Shown here in pieces: positions 35,185-48,620 of a stretch of 64,000 bases of DNA. The position numbers and the translations under genes were made by a program. A model generated the notes under the pieces. The model saw only the letters and a program-made list of their open reading frames with translations. It did not search any database and had not been told where the DNA came from. The DNA lies in the NCBI GenBank assembly GCA_965153355.1, contig OZ231127.1:85064001-85128000 (forward strand). The letters are read 5' to 3'. Source of the DNA: Flaccisagitta enflata (lineage: Eukaryota > Chaetognatha > Sagittoidea > Aphragmophora). The stretch's first letter is position 1; every line of letters begins with the position of its first letter.

Positions 35185-36817
35185 CTACGCGAGTAAAAAA
35201 AGGACGCACCTGGTCATTTATTGATAGATAAGACAGAGAAAATTGTTTAATAATTTTTAATTTTTAATTTTTAATTTTTGATTTTTTAATTTTGAAGATT
35301 TTCGAATTTTTTTCTAATCTAGACCAATCCTAGGTCTGTATCTCAAACCGTTTAATGGTCGCAGCCAGTCAAAGACAACTACCATTTTGAGCATATGACA
35401 AAATACAAAATCATTAAAGAAATAGTCTATTGTTTCTTTATGAAAGTTGAAACAACATTGCCCTTACAAAAGGAGGCCAGAAACTCCAATTTACGAAGGA
35501 TGAAAGCCTTGCAAGCTTCCAATGGTGTTTACTCCGGATTGCTCACAACTATCCTTTACTAATTGACAAACAAAATGCTTACCTGACAAAATTATCAGCT
35601 TGACTGCATACCTCATTAGCATAGGTTTGGACAGGCCTATACCAATTAGTATACACAAAATATCTTACAAAAATAACAATCAAAGATTACTAATGTACTG
35701 GTGGAAGTACTGACACTAGCAATATTGATCAGAAAACCATACCCTTAGAGGCAAGAATCGAGGTACAACCATATGGGACCGCCGGCATTCTCTACCAAGG
35801 TACTGATACTTATGAAAGTTGAAACAACATTGCCCTTACAAAAGGAGGCCAGAAACTCCAATTTACGAAGGATGAAAGCCTTGCAAGCTTTCAATGGTGT
35901 TTACTCCGGATTGCTCACAACTATCCTTTACTAATTGACAAACAAAATGCTTACCTGACAAAATTATCAGCTTGACTGCATACCTCATTAGCATAGGTTT
36001 GGACAGGCCTATACCAATTAGTATACACAAAATATCTTACAAAAATAACAATCAAAGATTACTAATGTACTGGTGGAAGTACTGACACTAGCAATATTGA
36101 TCAGAAAACCATACCCTTAGAGGCAAGAATCGAGGTACAACCATATGGGACCGCCGGCATTCTCTACCAAGGTACTGATACTTATGAAAGTTGAAACAAC
36201 ATTGCCCTTACAAAAGGAGGCCAGAAACTCCAATTTACGAAGGATGAAAGCCTTGCAAGCTTTCAATGGTGTTTACTCCGGATTGCTCACAACTATCCTT
36301 TACTAATTGACAAACAAAATGCTTACCTGACAAAATTATCAGCTTGACTGCATACCTCATTAGCATAGGTTTGGACAGGCCTATACTAATTAGTATACAC
36401 AAAATATCTTACAAAAATAACAATCAAAGATTACTAATGTACATAAATATAAAAAGATTTTTCAAGCCTTTTTCAGAAGACGGAATTTTGAAGATTTTCG
36501 AATTTTCTTTCATTCTAGACCAATCCCAAGTTTGTATCTCAAACGAATTAAAAGTTACAGCTCCTCAAAGTGAAACACTAATTATCTTAGATTCTTTGTC
36601 TCTCATGGAATTGTAAAAACGATTCTTGATTATTTTCATTTTTTTTTTACTACGCCTGAACGCCTCAAGATAAAGAACTTTTTTCTTTTTCGATTCTTGA
36701 AGCTTAAAAGCTGGGCTTTTCAATTTTGCAAAGCATTGAACTTGAAATCAATGAGAAAATAACTAAAATGGTCATTTCAAAGTGCGTCTTTTTTTATTGA
36801 TCTTTTTTATTGCGTAG
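35185..36817. mobile_element. Tc1/mariner-like element family D copy 2, with internal 372-bp satellite
   Basis: Terminal repeats CTACGCGAGTAAAAAAAGGA with its diverged inverse ATTGCGTAG, flanked by TA (35183-35184 and 36818-36819). The family D core TCTAGACCAATCC occurs twice, once on each side of the tandem array. Confidence 0.78.
35440..36441. repeat. 372-bp tandem repeat, 2.7 copies, nearly identical
   Basis: TGAAAGTTGAAACAACATTG at 35441, 35813 and 36185, spacing exactly 372. Very few differences (for example GCAAGCTTCC against GCAAGCTTTC), so expansion is recent. No recognisable protein in six frames, although 372 is a multiple of 3. Confidence 0.96.
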
Positions 36818-37005
36818 TAAAAAAGAGAAAAGTGGTTGAGGAAGAAGCCATTTATCTTCCAAGTTGAGAGTGGCAACGTGGTTCATGCGAGTGCGAATAA
36901 AAAGCGTCGTCTTCGCTGTTACAACGTGATTGATTCATCCCAATCCTTAATTCGACATCCCCCTGAAGAATTTGGATCCACCAAGGTCGCTCATGTAGAA
37001 GACAA

Positions 37006-37080
37006 CGAGAGAGAGAGAGAGAGACAGAGAGACAGACAGACAGACAGACAGGAAGACAGACAGAAAGACAGACAGAGGAT
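37006..37080. repeat. GA/GACA microsatellite
   Basis: GAGA then imperfect GACAGACA. Confidence 0.9.
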
Positions 37081-37402
37081 GACAGAACTGGACGGAAAGA
37101 CGGATGGGGAAAAAAGAGCAAAATAGTTAAATGCTAAGCCTCGCGGGGACGGGTTTATTATGATAATTTTTCTTAATGGGACAAATCGCCTCTCTAACAG
37201 GTGATAGAAGAGAGAGTGAATTTGCATTAACTTGTGGGAATTAAAGAAAGAATCGTAAACATAAAGTTGGAACTTTAAGGAGGGGGAGGGTTGAAGAAGA
37301 ATAAGAAGAGAAAGAGTAAGAGTAAGAGTAAGCAACAAGAAAAAGAAAAAGAAAAAGAAAAAGAACAAGTCATCCAAGGATCGCACATGGTTTCTCTGTC
37401 TG

Positions 37403-38258
<856 letters not shown>

Positions 38259-38580
38259 CAGGCCTGTATATTATTGAGTTTCCCCCCCCTCCGGTGGGGG
38301 GGGGGGGAAATCAAAGGGTCTGGAGATGGGGAAGGAAACCAAAGGGGGAAAAAAGAGAAAAAAAGAAAATTTGGGGAAAACATAACTTTTGACAGTACTG
38401 AATCATAAAACCCAATTAGTAAAACACAATTTAACACTTTTTAAACCTTAACTACATAGTTTTATTGCTCTATGGGGAAGAAAATCATAGATATAAAAAC
38501 GCGACACGACACATCGCGGGGAAGAAAATCAAAGGCAGGGGGGGGGGAAATCAAAAGTGACTCAATAATATACACCCCTG
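38259..38580. mobile_element. hAT-like MITE, family H copy 1, 322 bp
   Basis: Ends CAGGCCTGTATATTATTGAG and CTCAATAATATACACCCCTG (inverse CAGGGGTGTATATTATTGAG). Flanked by 8-mers GGAAAGAA (38251-38258) and GGAAAGAT (38581-38588), 7 of 8 alike. Subterminal C8/G13 runs are conserved with copy 2. Confidence 0.87.
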
Positions 38581-38639
38581 GGAAAGATAGATGATCACAC
38601 TAATTCAGTTCTTTTACATTGCTCAATTGCTCGATTCTA

Positions 38640-38736
38640 TCTGTTGGTCGGTCGGTCGGTTGGCCAGTTCGTCTGTTTGTCACGCTAACATTTGATAATC
38701 TACTCGGCGCATCTATTGGCACATTTGGCCTTGTTG
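38640..38736 (-). mobile_element. family B repeat fragment
   Basis: GTTGGTCGGTCGGTCGG core, then GGCGCATCTATTGGCACATT and TGGCCTTGTTG. Confidence 0.6.
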
Positions 38737-38738
38737 AT

Positions 38739-38898
38739 TTTTAGATCGCATCTCTGTAAGAGGGTCTGAAGGAAGATCCGTTTTGCGAAATTTTCAAAAC
38801 GCGATTTCTGAGGTTTTCTCTTCATTTCTTCATCTCTTTTTATCCTTGTACCATTTACCAAAAGGGGGCGCATCTATTGGACATCTCTTGGTCTTGCT
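38739..38898 (-). mobile_element. family B repeat
   Basis: TTTTTAGATCGCATCTCTGT with AAGAGGGTCTG, then GGGCGCATCTATTGGACATC and TCTTGGTCTTGC. It has both ends. Confidence 0.65.
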
Positions 38899-39459
38899 TC
38901 TATTACTGTTGAAACTGGGATTTCTTTCTCCAAGTGTCACCCTTCTGTGGGAAACTGGGATTCCTTTCTCCAAGTGCCAACCTTCTGTGCGATGCAACTT
39001 TGTTTTAATGTTGACGCCATTTTTGCTCCTTTCTTATATTTCCGCTTTGATGCGCCGATTCGCCGCTGCGCCGCCGAAGGCAGTTTATTTTCTTTCTTCA
39101 CTCTCCTTCACTCTTTTTTATCTTGTTTTAAGTCAATTCAAAGTCGAACAAAAGAAAGATTTAGGCCTTCTCATACTCTTCCAATCCGGAATCCAACATT
39201 TCTTATCTACTCTTCTGCTCTCTCTTTTCCTGCAAGATGAAGCACCCCCAACAAAGTAAATGAGAATGGTGCAAGTGGGATAGCCTGATAACTTATGTCA
39301 TAGTCGTTTTTATGGTCAACCGTCGACTTTTCGTTTGCCACACGCTGTTAGTTACCTATTTCAAGATGTACTAACTTGTGGACATTCCATGGTGCTGTAG
39401 TCTTAAAATTTAGACATTTTCCCAGAAAAGAAGAAAACGTCATCCATGTAAAGATACCC

Positions 39460-39790
39460 AGTGAGATTTAGAATGGCTCAGTGAGTTACCTTGGGCCTTC
39501 TCTGGCCTATCCTTACTCAGTACGAATATGCCTTCAACCACAGTCTCAACTTACCTCAGTTTGCTACTTTGAGCCTTCCCTGACTTAGCTTTACCCAGTG
39601 CGAACACGCCTGCAACCACACCATCAACTTACCTCAGTTTACTACTTTGAGCCTTTGCTGACTTAGCTTCACCCAGTAACTACTTACCAACGCCCCTGAT
39701 ATCAGCCTGAATTAACCTCATTGCACGGTTCTGTTTGCTACCTCAAGCTTTTCTAGCTTGGCATTATTCTATGAGAACAAATACTTGATT
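39460..39790. repeat. diverged relatives of the 63-bp satellite
   Basis: CTTACTCAGTACGAA, CAACTTACCTCAGTTTGCTA and TGAGCCTT recur at about 85-90 bp spacing, matching words of the 63-bp unit at 41584. Confidence 0.65.
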
Positions 39791-39797
39791 TCGCCTT

Positions 39798-40120
39798 TTT
39801 GGGCAGTGGCCCTAAAGGGGACGAGGTCCTTTAGAACGCAGGGGGACTTATGTTTGTTTGTTCGTTTGTTTATCTTCGCCAGGCCCTCTCATGCCTGAAA
39901 TCTGCCCTCTCAGGCCTAATGTCTGCCCTCTCAGGCCTAAAATCTGTCCTCTCAGGCTTTTAATCTGCCCTCTCAGATTCAAGGCCTGTGAGGGCAGATT
40001 TCAGGCCTGAGAGGGCAGATTTCAGGCCTGTGAGGGCCTGGGGGGACAAACGGATGGGTGGATGAACACACAAACGAACAAAAGTCCCTCTATGTTCTAC
40101 AGGACGTCGTCCCCTTTAGT
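39798..40120. mobile_element. family F foldback element
   Basis: GGGCAGTGGCCCTAAAGGGG, GAGGTCCTTTAGAACGCAGG; CAGGCCTGAAATCTGCCCTC-type units that turn orientation at about 39990; GTTCTACAGGACGTCGTCCC. Confidence 0.8.
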
Positions 40121-40227
40121 GCTCTGCTTCCTCTCACTCCAATTCCCAATCATGCAAAGCAGGGTAACAGGTATCGCTGACTAAATAGTGCCCTTGGGCG
40201 ACCTGTTTCAGTGTGCACTCACCTTTT

Positions 40228-40440
40228 TGGGCAGGGACCCCAAAGGGCCAATGTCCGGTAGGACACAGGGGGGAATTTCTATCTCAAATCTGCCCCTAAG
40301 GCCTCAAGCCTGCCCCCAGACCTCAAATATAATCTTCAGGCCTAAAATCTTCAGTCTTCAGTCTTCCTAGGCCTGATATATTCCCCCTCAGGTCGTCTGG
40401 ATAGTCACCCCTGTGTCCTTTAGGACATTGGCCCTGCTCT
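40228..40440. mobile_element. family F foldback element, diverged
   Basis: GGGCAGGGACCCCAAAGGGC at one end and GTGTCCTTTAGGACATTGGC at the other, with CAGGCCTAAAATCTTC-type units between. Confidence 0.65.
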
Positions 40441-40634
40441 CACTCCACTACTCAATTTGATTAAAAGACCCGATTCCTGAAATGATTACCGTGTATTTAT
40501 TGCATTGCCTTTTTTAGGGGAAATAAAATTTTAATGAAAATTAACTTTTAAAATCATTTTACACTGGTAAAAAGTGCGAAAAGATCAGCGAACATGATAA
40601 GTACTGTCAAATATTTTTGGATCAAGCTAGAAAA

Positions 40635-40777
40635 CAAGGCTGGATATGCAGCTATCCAGTCGCGGACAGTTGGGCAGGAGCATCAATGCAAAAACCACTC
40701 AGTATTCAAAAATGTTACGGTATGGACAGACCGACGGACTAACATGGCAAGGTGTAGATGCGTGTGTCCGCGACTAA
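40635..40777 (+). mobile_element. family A repeat, subfamily 2
   Basis: CAAGGCTGGATATGCAGC, tag AGTCGCGGAC, GTTGGGCAGGAGCATCAATG, GGCAAGGTGTAGATG, tag GTCCGCGACT. Tags perfectly complementary. Confidence 0.9.
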
Positions 40778-40850
40778 GTTCATGGTGAGGTCAATATTTG
40801 TCCAACTAGTTGATGTTGAATGAAACAATTATCTGTTTTGCACAGCTGCC

Positions 40851-41451
40851 CAGGGCATGACACTAGTTGACCTAAAACGATCAGCTCCAACTTGGATGGT
40901 TTCAGGACCCTGATGGTGCATATAACACATATCTGAGAAAAATGAAATCTATTTTGGGGTGATTTTTAAGATATCTAGAAAAGAAAATACTATTTTGCAA
41001 CATTTTTTATCATAACTCCTTGTGATTGAGTTTTCCACTAATTTTGAGTGTAGATCTGTACTCAAATAGTGGTTTCCGGTTGGTTTGATATGTCACCCTA
41101 TATACTTTTGCAAAAGAAATAAAAACTTCATTTTGCAAATTTGATATTGTTTTATATTAATATAACCAAAAAATGTTTTTTTCTTTTGAAAAGGTTTATA
41201 GTGTGACATATCAAACAAACCAAAAACTATTATTTGAGATCAAATCTGCACTTGAATTTATTGAAAAAAAAAAAGAATCATAAACAGTTATGGTAAGAAA
41301 TGTAGTAAAATAGTATTATTTTCTTATATATCTTAAAAAGCTCCCCTAAAAAGAATTCATTTCTCTCAGATATGTGCTCTATGCACCATCAGGGTCATGA
41401 AACCACTTGAGTTCGTGCTGATCACTTCAGGTCAACTAGTGTCATTCTCTG
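40851..41451. mobile_element. 601-bp foldback MITE with hAT-like ends
   Basis: Arms of about 280 bp. Left end CAGGGCATGACACTAGTTGA; inverse of right end CAGAGAATGACACTAGTTGA. CACATATCTGAGA and CTGATGGTGCATA are mirrored. No clear target duplication. No coding capacity. Confidence 0.85.
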
Positions 41452-41583
41452 GGGGGAGGGCTGTGTCTGCCTTATGTTCACTTGATCACTCCAAGTAGGG
41501 CATCGAGTACCGCTGACCATGTGCGATCCTTGGATGACTAGTTAAATGGTATGGTTTTTGACCTCGAGCCTGCTCTTGTTTAG

Positions 41584-43486
41584 CTTAAACTCGATGCATG
41601 GTCTAGTATGCATGCCTTGCCTTACTCAGTAAGAACATTACTTTCAGCCTAAACTTACCTCAATGCGTGCTTCTCAGCCTTACTCAGTAAGAACGCACCC
41701 ATAATTTCAGTCTAAACTTACCTCAATGCGTGCTTCTCAGCCTTACTTAGTAAGAACGCACCCTTACTTTCAGCCTAAACTTACCTCAATGCGTGCTTCT
41801 CAGCCTTACTCAGTAAGAACGCACCCTTAATTTCTGCCTAAACTTACCTCAATGCGTACTTCTCAGCCTTACTCAGTAAGAACGCACCCATTATTTCAGT
41901 CTAAACTTACCTCAATGCGTGCTTCTCAGCCTTACTTAGTAAGAACGCACCCTTGATTTCAGCCTAAACTTACCTCAATGCGTGCTTCTCAGCCTTACTC
42001 AGTAAGAACGCACCCTTAATTTCAGCCTAAACTTACCTCAATGCGTGCTTCTCAGCCTTACTCAGTATGAACGCACCCTTAATTTCAGCCTAAACTTACC
42101 TCAATGCGTGCTTCTCAGCCTTACTTAGTAAGAACGCACCCTTACTTTCAGCCTAAACTTACCTCAATGCGTGCTTCTCAGCCTTACTCAGTAAGAACGC
42201 ACCCTTAATTTCTGCCTAAACTTACCTCAATGCTTACTTCTCAGCCTTACTCAGTAAGAACGCACCCATTATTTCAGTCTAAACTTACCTCAATGCGTGC
42301 TTCTCAGCCTTACTTAGTAAGAACGCACCCTTGATTTCAGCCTAAACTTACCTCAATGCGTGCTTCTCAGCCTTACTCAGTAAGAACGCACCCTTAATTT
42401 CAGCCTAAACTTACCTCAATGCGTGCTTCTCAGCCTTACTCAGTATGAACGCACCCTTAATTTCAGCCTAAACTTACCTCAATGCGTGCTTCTCAGCCTT
42501 ACTTAGTAAGAACGCACCCTTAATTTCAGCCTAAACTTACCTCAATGCGTGCTTCTCAGCCTTACTCAGTAAGAACGCACCCTTAATTTCAGCCTAAACT
42601 TACCTCAATGCGTGCTTCTCAGCCTTACTTAGTAAGAACGCACCCTTAATTTCAGCCTAAACTTACCTCAATGCGTGCTTCTCAGCCTTACTCAGTAAGA
42701 ACGCACCCTTAATTTCAGCCTAAACTTACCTCCATGCGTGCTTCTCAGCCTTACTCAGTAAGAACGCACCCATAATTTCAGTCTAAACTTACCTCGATGC
42801 GTGCTCCTCAGCCTTACTTAGTAAGAACGCACCCTTACTTTCAGCCTAAACTTACCTCAATGCGTGCTTCTCAGTCTTACTTAGTAAGAACGCACCCTTA
42901 ATTTCAGCCTAAACTTACCTCAATGCGTGCTTCTCAGTCTTACTCAGTAAGAACGCACCCATAATTTCAGCCTAAACTTACCTCAATGCGTGCTTCTCAG
43001 TCTTACTTAGTAAGAACGCACCCTTAATTTCAGCCTAAACTTACCTCAATGCGTGCTTCTCAGTCTTACTTAGTAAGAACGCACCCTTAATTTCAGTCTA
43101 AACTTACCTCAATGCGTGCTTCTCAGCCTTACTCAGTAAGAACGCACCCATAATTTCAGTCTAAACTTACCTCAATGCGTGCTTCTCAGCCTTACTCAGT
43201 AAGAACGCACCCTTAATTTCAGCCTAAACTTACCTCAATGCGTGCTTCTCAGCCTTACTCAGTGAGAACGCACCCTTAATTTCAGCCTAAACTTACCTCA
43301 ATCCGTGCTTCTCAGCCTTACTTAGTAAGAACGCACCCTTAATTTCAGCCTAAACTTACCTCAATGCGTGCTTCTCAGTCTTACTCAGTAAGAACGCACC
43401 CTTAATTTCAGCCTAAACTTACCTCACTGCGTGCTTCTCAGCCTTACTCAGTAAGAACGCACCTTTAATTTCAGCCTAAACTTACC
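41584..43486. repeat. 63-bp satellite, about 30 copies, with 378-bp higher-order repeat
   Basis: Unit contains AACTTACCTCAATGCGTGCT, TCTCAGCCTTACTCAGTAAG and AACGCACCCTTAATTTCAGC. Every unit has the 13-bp palindrome CTTACTCAGTAAG (or a T variant). The variants CTTACTTTCAG, TTTCTGCC and TACTTCTC repeat at exactly 378 bp (41763/42141; 41852/42230). Confidence 0.97.
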
Positions 43487-43619
43487 TGATTGGGCGGCAA
43501 AACCACCAACGAAATTCAATTGAACGGTGAAATAGTAATTCCCATGGCATCGTCGACTCTGCTGTCTCTGCTTCTATCCTTGTCTCTCCGCCTCTCTACC
43601 TCTCTATCTGCCTTTCTAA

Positions 43620-43964
<345 letters not shown>

Positions 43965-44039
43965 TTCTGTCCGCCTACGCGACTTATTTTTATTTCTTCG
44001 TCATTTCCGGTTTCATTTCCTTTTGACGCTGAAACACGA

Positions 44040-45330
44040 ATTCATTCAATTAACTCTGACTCACATCCACAGAAAAGATATCACAGAAAAAGATATTACT
44101 TTATGTGTAGTTACTACTACGCAGTGATTGTAACTGACTCATTCAATTAACTCTGACTCACATCCACGGGAAGATATCACTTTACGTGCAGTTACAACCA
44201 GGCCTGTATATAATTGAAATCCCCCCCCCCGTGGGGGGGGGGCAAATCAAAGGGTTTGGAGATGGGAAAGGAACTCAAAGGGGAAAAAAAAAGAAAAAAA
44301 GAAAATTGGGGGAAAATATAACTTTTGGCAGTACCAAATCATAAATACTGATTAGTAAAATACTATCTAACACTATTTTAACTTTAATTTCACTGTTTCA
44401 CTGCCTTATGGGGAAGAAAATCATAGATTTTAAAACGCAACGCAATGCGTTGCGGGGAAGGAAATCAAAGGCAGGGGGGGAAAATCAAAAGTGACTCAAT
44501 TACATTAGGCTTAAAATGGGTCGGTTTTTTTAATGATTTTTTTTACAATGTAATAGTGAGTAGAAGCACTCTCTGACTGTATATACTATTGGTAATTATT
44601 GTTTCAATAGCTGAGATCAAAGCCGGCAATAAAAATTGGTTTTGCGCACCAATCGGCTATCTTAATCCTGAATTTTCTACCTGTCCTAACTTGTTTGATC
44701 ATTAGCCCTCATATGCAAAAATTTATATACGATGATAAGGGGTTCATACACTAGGAGCATAATTTTTGTAAAAAATCCTGTCTGTCATAACCACTTGAGG
44801 TTTTGCGGAGCTCTCGGAAAAAATACCTTTACAAAAGTCTTTTTGACGTGCTTGTTGCGCGATGCAGATGGTGTTTCTTTTCTGAAGTCTTAAAACATTC
44901 TATTCTATTATTATCTTCATCTTCGTTATTAAGAAAGAAAAAAAATTGAAGATTTTTCAGCTTCATTCTAACTAGTCTGTAAACAGTTTCAGAAACGGTC
45001 TCAGGTATCTAACATGATATACACCCCTGGTTCCAACTATGCACTGATTGTAACTGATTCATTCAATCAACTCTCTAATACATCCACAGAAAAGATAGTT
45101 ATCACTTTCTAGCCTCTGTTGAGTGACTACAATGCAGTAACTGAAACTGATTCATTCATCTAACTCTGACACACATCCACAGGCTCAGAAAAGATATATC
45201 ACTTTATCTTTAGTGACGACTTTGCAGTGACTGTAACAGATTCATTTATCTAACTCTAACACACATCCACAAGCACAAAAAAGATAATATCACCTTATCT
45301 ACAGTAACAACTACGCAGTGTCTGTAATAG
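44040..45330. repeat. 90-97 bp tandem repeat, split by a hAT-like MITE
   Basis: CATCCAC with ACGCAGTGATTGTAACTGA and TTCATTCAATTAACTCTGAC recurs at 44064, 44161, 45081, 45174 and 45264. The MITE at 44199-45029 interrupts it. Confidence 0.88.
44199..45029. mobile_element. hAT-like MITE, family H copy 2, 831 bp
   Basis: Starts CAGGCCTGTATATAATTGAA and ends GATATACACCCCTG. Flanks GTTACAAC (44191-44198) and GTTCCAAC (45030-45037) are an 8-bp duplication with one change. The first 320 bp align with copy 1; the remaining 500 bp are extra. Confidence 0.85.
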
Positions 45331-45334
45331 ACTT

Positions 45335-46073
45335 ATTCTGTTACCGCGTTTGGTAACTCAAATCCACAGAGAAGACATCAGCTTTGGCGAATGAATTATC
45401 AAGCACGATGTAATCCTAAAGTGTTGATTGTAAATGTTTAATCCAACTGACTCTGTCACACTTTTACCGAGGGGTTACTGTCGCACCCCGCTATAAAGGA
45501 ACCAAGAGTAACAGAAATCTGCCTCTAGGGATTATGAAATCTTGATCAACTAATATCATTTCTTTTTATTGTTTTGATTGGCAGAAATGGATAACTGCAT
45601 TTAATAGATAAAAACAATAGGTCACATGACATCCGTCAATGCGGGGTTTAACTGTATTACTATCTATAAAATAGAATAGAGTGTAAAGAATATATTCAAT
45701 TCCTGCTTCAATACATAACGTATCATCTTCAGTTCATTTACTTACAGCACGACGCAGTGACTGTGTCAGTATCATTCAATCAACTCTGAGACCGATGAGC
45801 ATAAAGACTATTACACCAATCTAGAGCCGTTTACAAAATTCATTTTCTTCCTCTGTCGGCTTTCACTCGTCAGCTCTTCACTCGTCATTTAATATGGCTC
45901 CGTTTCTTCATAGTTGTTCTTTTTTCACACTTTTTTCGACGAGAAGTTGATAGTTGATATGACATTTCTTCCCACTTGTATTCTCTTTTCCTTTTTCTTC
46001 CTTCTGACGCTTGTACTGCTACAGTCGTCTTAGGTTGAGATCATTTTTGATAAGTATGCCAGATGATATCATC
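45335..46073. other. AT-rich intergenic stretch, nothing recognised
   Basis: A few more decayed copies of the 90-bp words (ACGCAGTGACTGTGTC at about 45751). No gene. Confidence 0.5.
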
Positions 46074-46402
46074 AAGACCAGGTCAAACGTCGAGGACGAT
46101 TGGGTAGGGGCAATACGACATTACTACAAAACTACGGTACAACAGTATTTTACACCCACATGGGTCCTAGATACCTTACAATGACCTAAAACACTGTGTA
46201 AAAGACCAAAAAGCCAATATTTCAAAAATATTTCGGAGGGACGCACATACGGACATGAAAACAGACGGACAGATGAACCGAATGACAGACCGACATAGCG
46301 GGGTGTAGAGTCGGGTATCACGCGACTAAAATCGGACATGAAATAGAGACGGATGGATAAACCGACCGACGGACCGACATAGCGGGGTATCGAGCGACTA
46401 CG
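46074..46402 (+). mobile_element. family A repeat, diverged, with duplicated 3' part
   Basis: GAGGACGATTGGGTAGGGGC, then GACATAGCGGGGTGTAGAGT and CACGCGACTAAAAT, followed at once by a second GACCGACATAGCGGGGTATC and GAGCGACTACG. Confidence 0.65.
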
Positions 46403-47087
46403 AGGTCAAAAACATGCCAGCTCAGACCTTTTGATTGATATCGAAAGTTAGCAACTTGGTGCACACAACTGGATGACATTATGATGATGAAAAACACTCA
46501 AGTATTGTGGCCGAACCGTACACAACACAATCTTCCATATTCCTGTATAAAAATTTTTCAGTTTTGTCGTTATTCTTAGTCCTCAGCCTCAGTGGAAACA
46601 TTAGTTAAAACGTCGGTAAAAGGAGTTTAACCTGCGGGAGCCTGGCATGACGAAATTTCTGCGGAGAAGGTCATGATGGCAGTTTCACCAGAGATTGAAC
46701 ACAACTCACGATGCTTTGACAAGTTTAGTCACTGAGGAAAAAAAGAGAAAGAAAGAGAGACAGAGAGCGACGCAAGGAGAGCTACAGAGACACAAAGTGA
46801 GACAGACGGACAGACAGAGACAGAGACAGATGTAGACAGAGACACTAAGAGACAGAAAGTCAGACAAACGGAGATAGACAGACAAACCGACAAACAAACA
46901 GAGATAGACAAACAAAGTGCCTGAGAGATTGACAGACTGACTGTTTGATGTAGGGACAGAATGAAATTGAAGGAAACTCTGATTGAATTTGATTGAAAAG
47001 TGGGTCTCAGTTCTTCCAATTTGACAGCTCATTTTGAAACCTGCTTCACTAGACTGCTCACTTGGAAACGTGCCCCATCAATGAGAC

Positions 47088-47187
<100 letters not shown>

Positions 47188-47621
47188 ACAGACAAAGATG
47201 AAGATTATTTTTCTTTCCTCCTTTCTTTTTTATTCCCTGTACCTTCAATCTTTCATTCTTTCTGTCTGTTTCTCACTCCTTCAGGCTTCAATGCTTCTTA
47301 TCGGATGCGTCTGTTGGTCTGTTGGTCTTTTGTTCTGTTGGTCTGTTGGTCAGTTGGTCTGTGGGTCATTCGCGTCTGTTGGTCCATTGGTTAGATGGAT
47401 GGACAGTTGGTCCATCAGTCGGTGGTTGAGTAACTTCCTCTCCTGACCTACAGCACATGACTATCCTTTTTCCATCATGGATATCTTTTTGTCTGTCTTT
47501 TGCACTGTTGCTGTGATTTGGTTTCCACCTTCGTTGATTCTCTTTCAGTCAAAATGATGTTGGTTTAATCAACGAGTTTCTGTATTGACGCTATTTGAGC
47601 AATATAAGAGAGAGAGGGGTG

Positions 47622-47770
47622 GGTATCACCAGTGGGAAAATCGAACTGGTGAGAATTTGTAAAAAAAAAATTCTTACCAGTGGGATGAAAAAATCATCCC
47701 ACTGGTGAGAATTTTCTTTTTTACAAATTCTTACCAGTGGGAAGAATCAAATTCTCACCAGTGGGAAAGG
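47622..47770. repeat. cluster of TTCTCACCAGTGGGA motifs in both orientations
   Basis: Six copies of (T)TCT(C/T)ACCAGTGGGA or its inverse within 150 bp, forming several possible hairpins. Followed by an AAAGG/GA tract. A sister cluster lies at 49430. Confidence 0.85.
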
Positions 47771-47813
47771 ACAAAAGAAAAGGGAAAAAGAAAAGAAGGA
47801 AAGAGAAAAAAGG

Positions 47814-48049
<236 letters not shown>

Positions 48050-48169
48050 CAGAGAAAAAAACAGTAAGAAATGGTATCTATAGCCTCCTCCCACAGAACA
48101 AAAAATAATGAAAATGGTAGTCATTTTGCGCCAAAGTATGTGTAGTATGTTGGTTATTTCATTCATTCA

Positions 48170-48610
48170 TTCATTATCTATCCTGGTGGAAATATGACTC
48201 TAAATGGCATTGTTAAGATTCTCTGAGATCAAAGGAAAAATTGCAACTCACGGGAACACCCCTATTTTTAGCCATGTGCTTTGCAATTTTTCACTGCCCC
48301 CCCTGCAGCGTCTAAGCTTTATGACCTTGTAGCGCCGCACCTGCTGAAATGCCTGACCCATTCCTGCCCAAGCACAAACAGGGACTGAGGTATTCATGTA
48401 TTAAGCCAAATGGCTTACTTTTTATTATTCATAATATAGCTCTAAGTGAGCTCATCTCAACCCCCACTGAAAACATCAGATTGAAGATCATTCATGAATT
48501 CCATGAATATTTCATAATACCCTTTTTTTTTGTTTCTTCCATTGCGTAACACAACATTGTGTTTTTTCATGTCAAACAATCAACTGGTATTGGCCATGTG
48601 TCCGGCGTTG
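48170..48610. other. intergenic, nothing recognised
   Basis: No coding block or recognised repeat. Confidence 0.5.
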
Positions 48611-48620
48611 TTTCTTGGTA

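Noticed and set aside
35440-36441. 372-bp units as a repeat-protein gene
   Set aside because: Although 372 is divisible by 3, every frame has stops within the unit.
38783-39259. 158-codon Leu/Ser-rich frame, plus strand
   Set aside because: Begins inside a family B element and is hydrophobic from T-rich composition; no conserved motif.
41584-43486. CRISPR-like array
   Set aside because: No constant-repeat and variable-spacer pattern: the whole 63-bp unit is repeated; the host is also an animal.
47705-47800. NSHQWE-type peptide repeats shared with 49421-49687
   Set aside because: Translation of the TTCTCACCAGTGGGA motif; motif orientation is mixed, so no protein repeat can be maintained.
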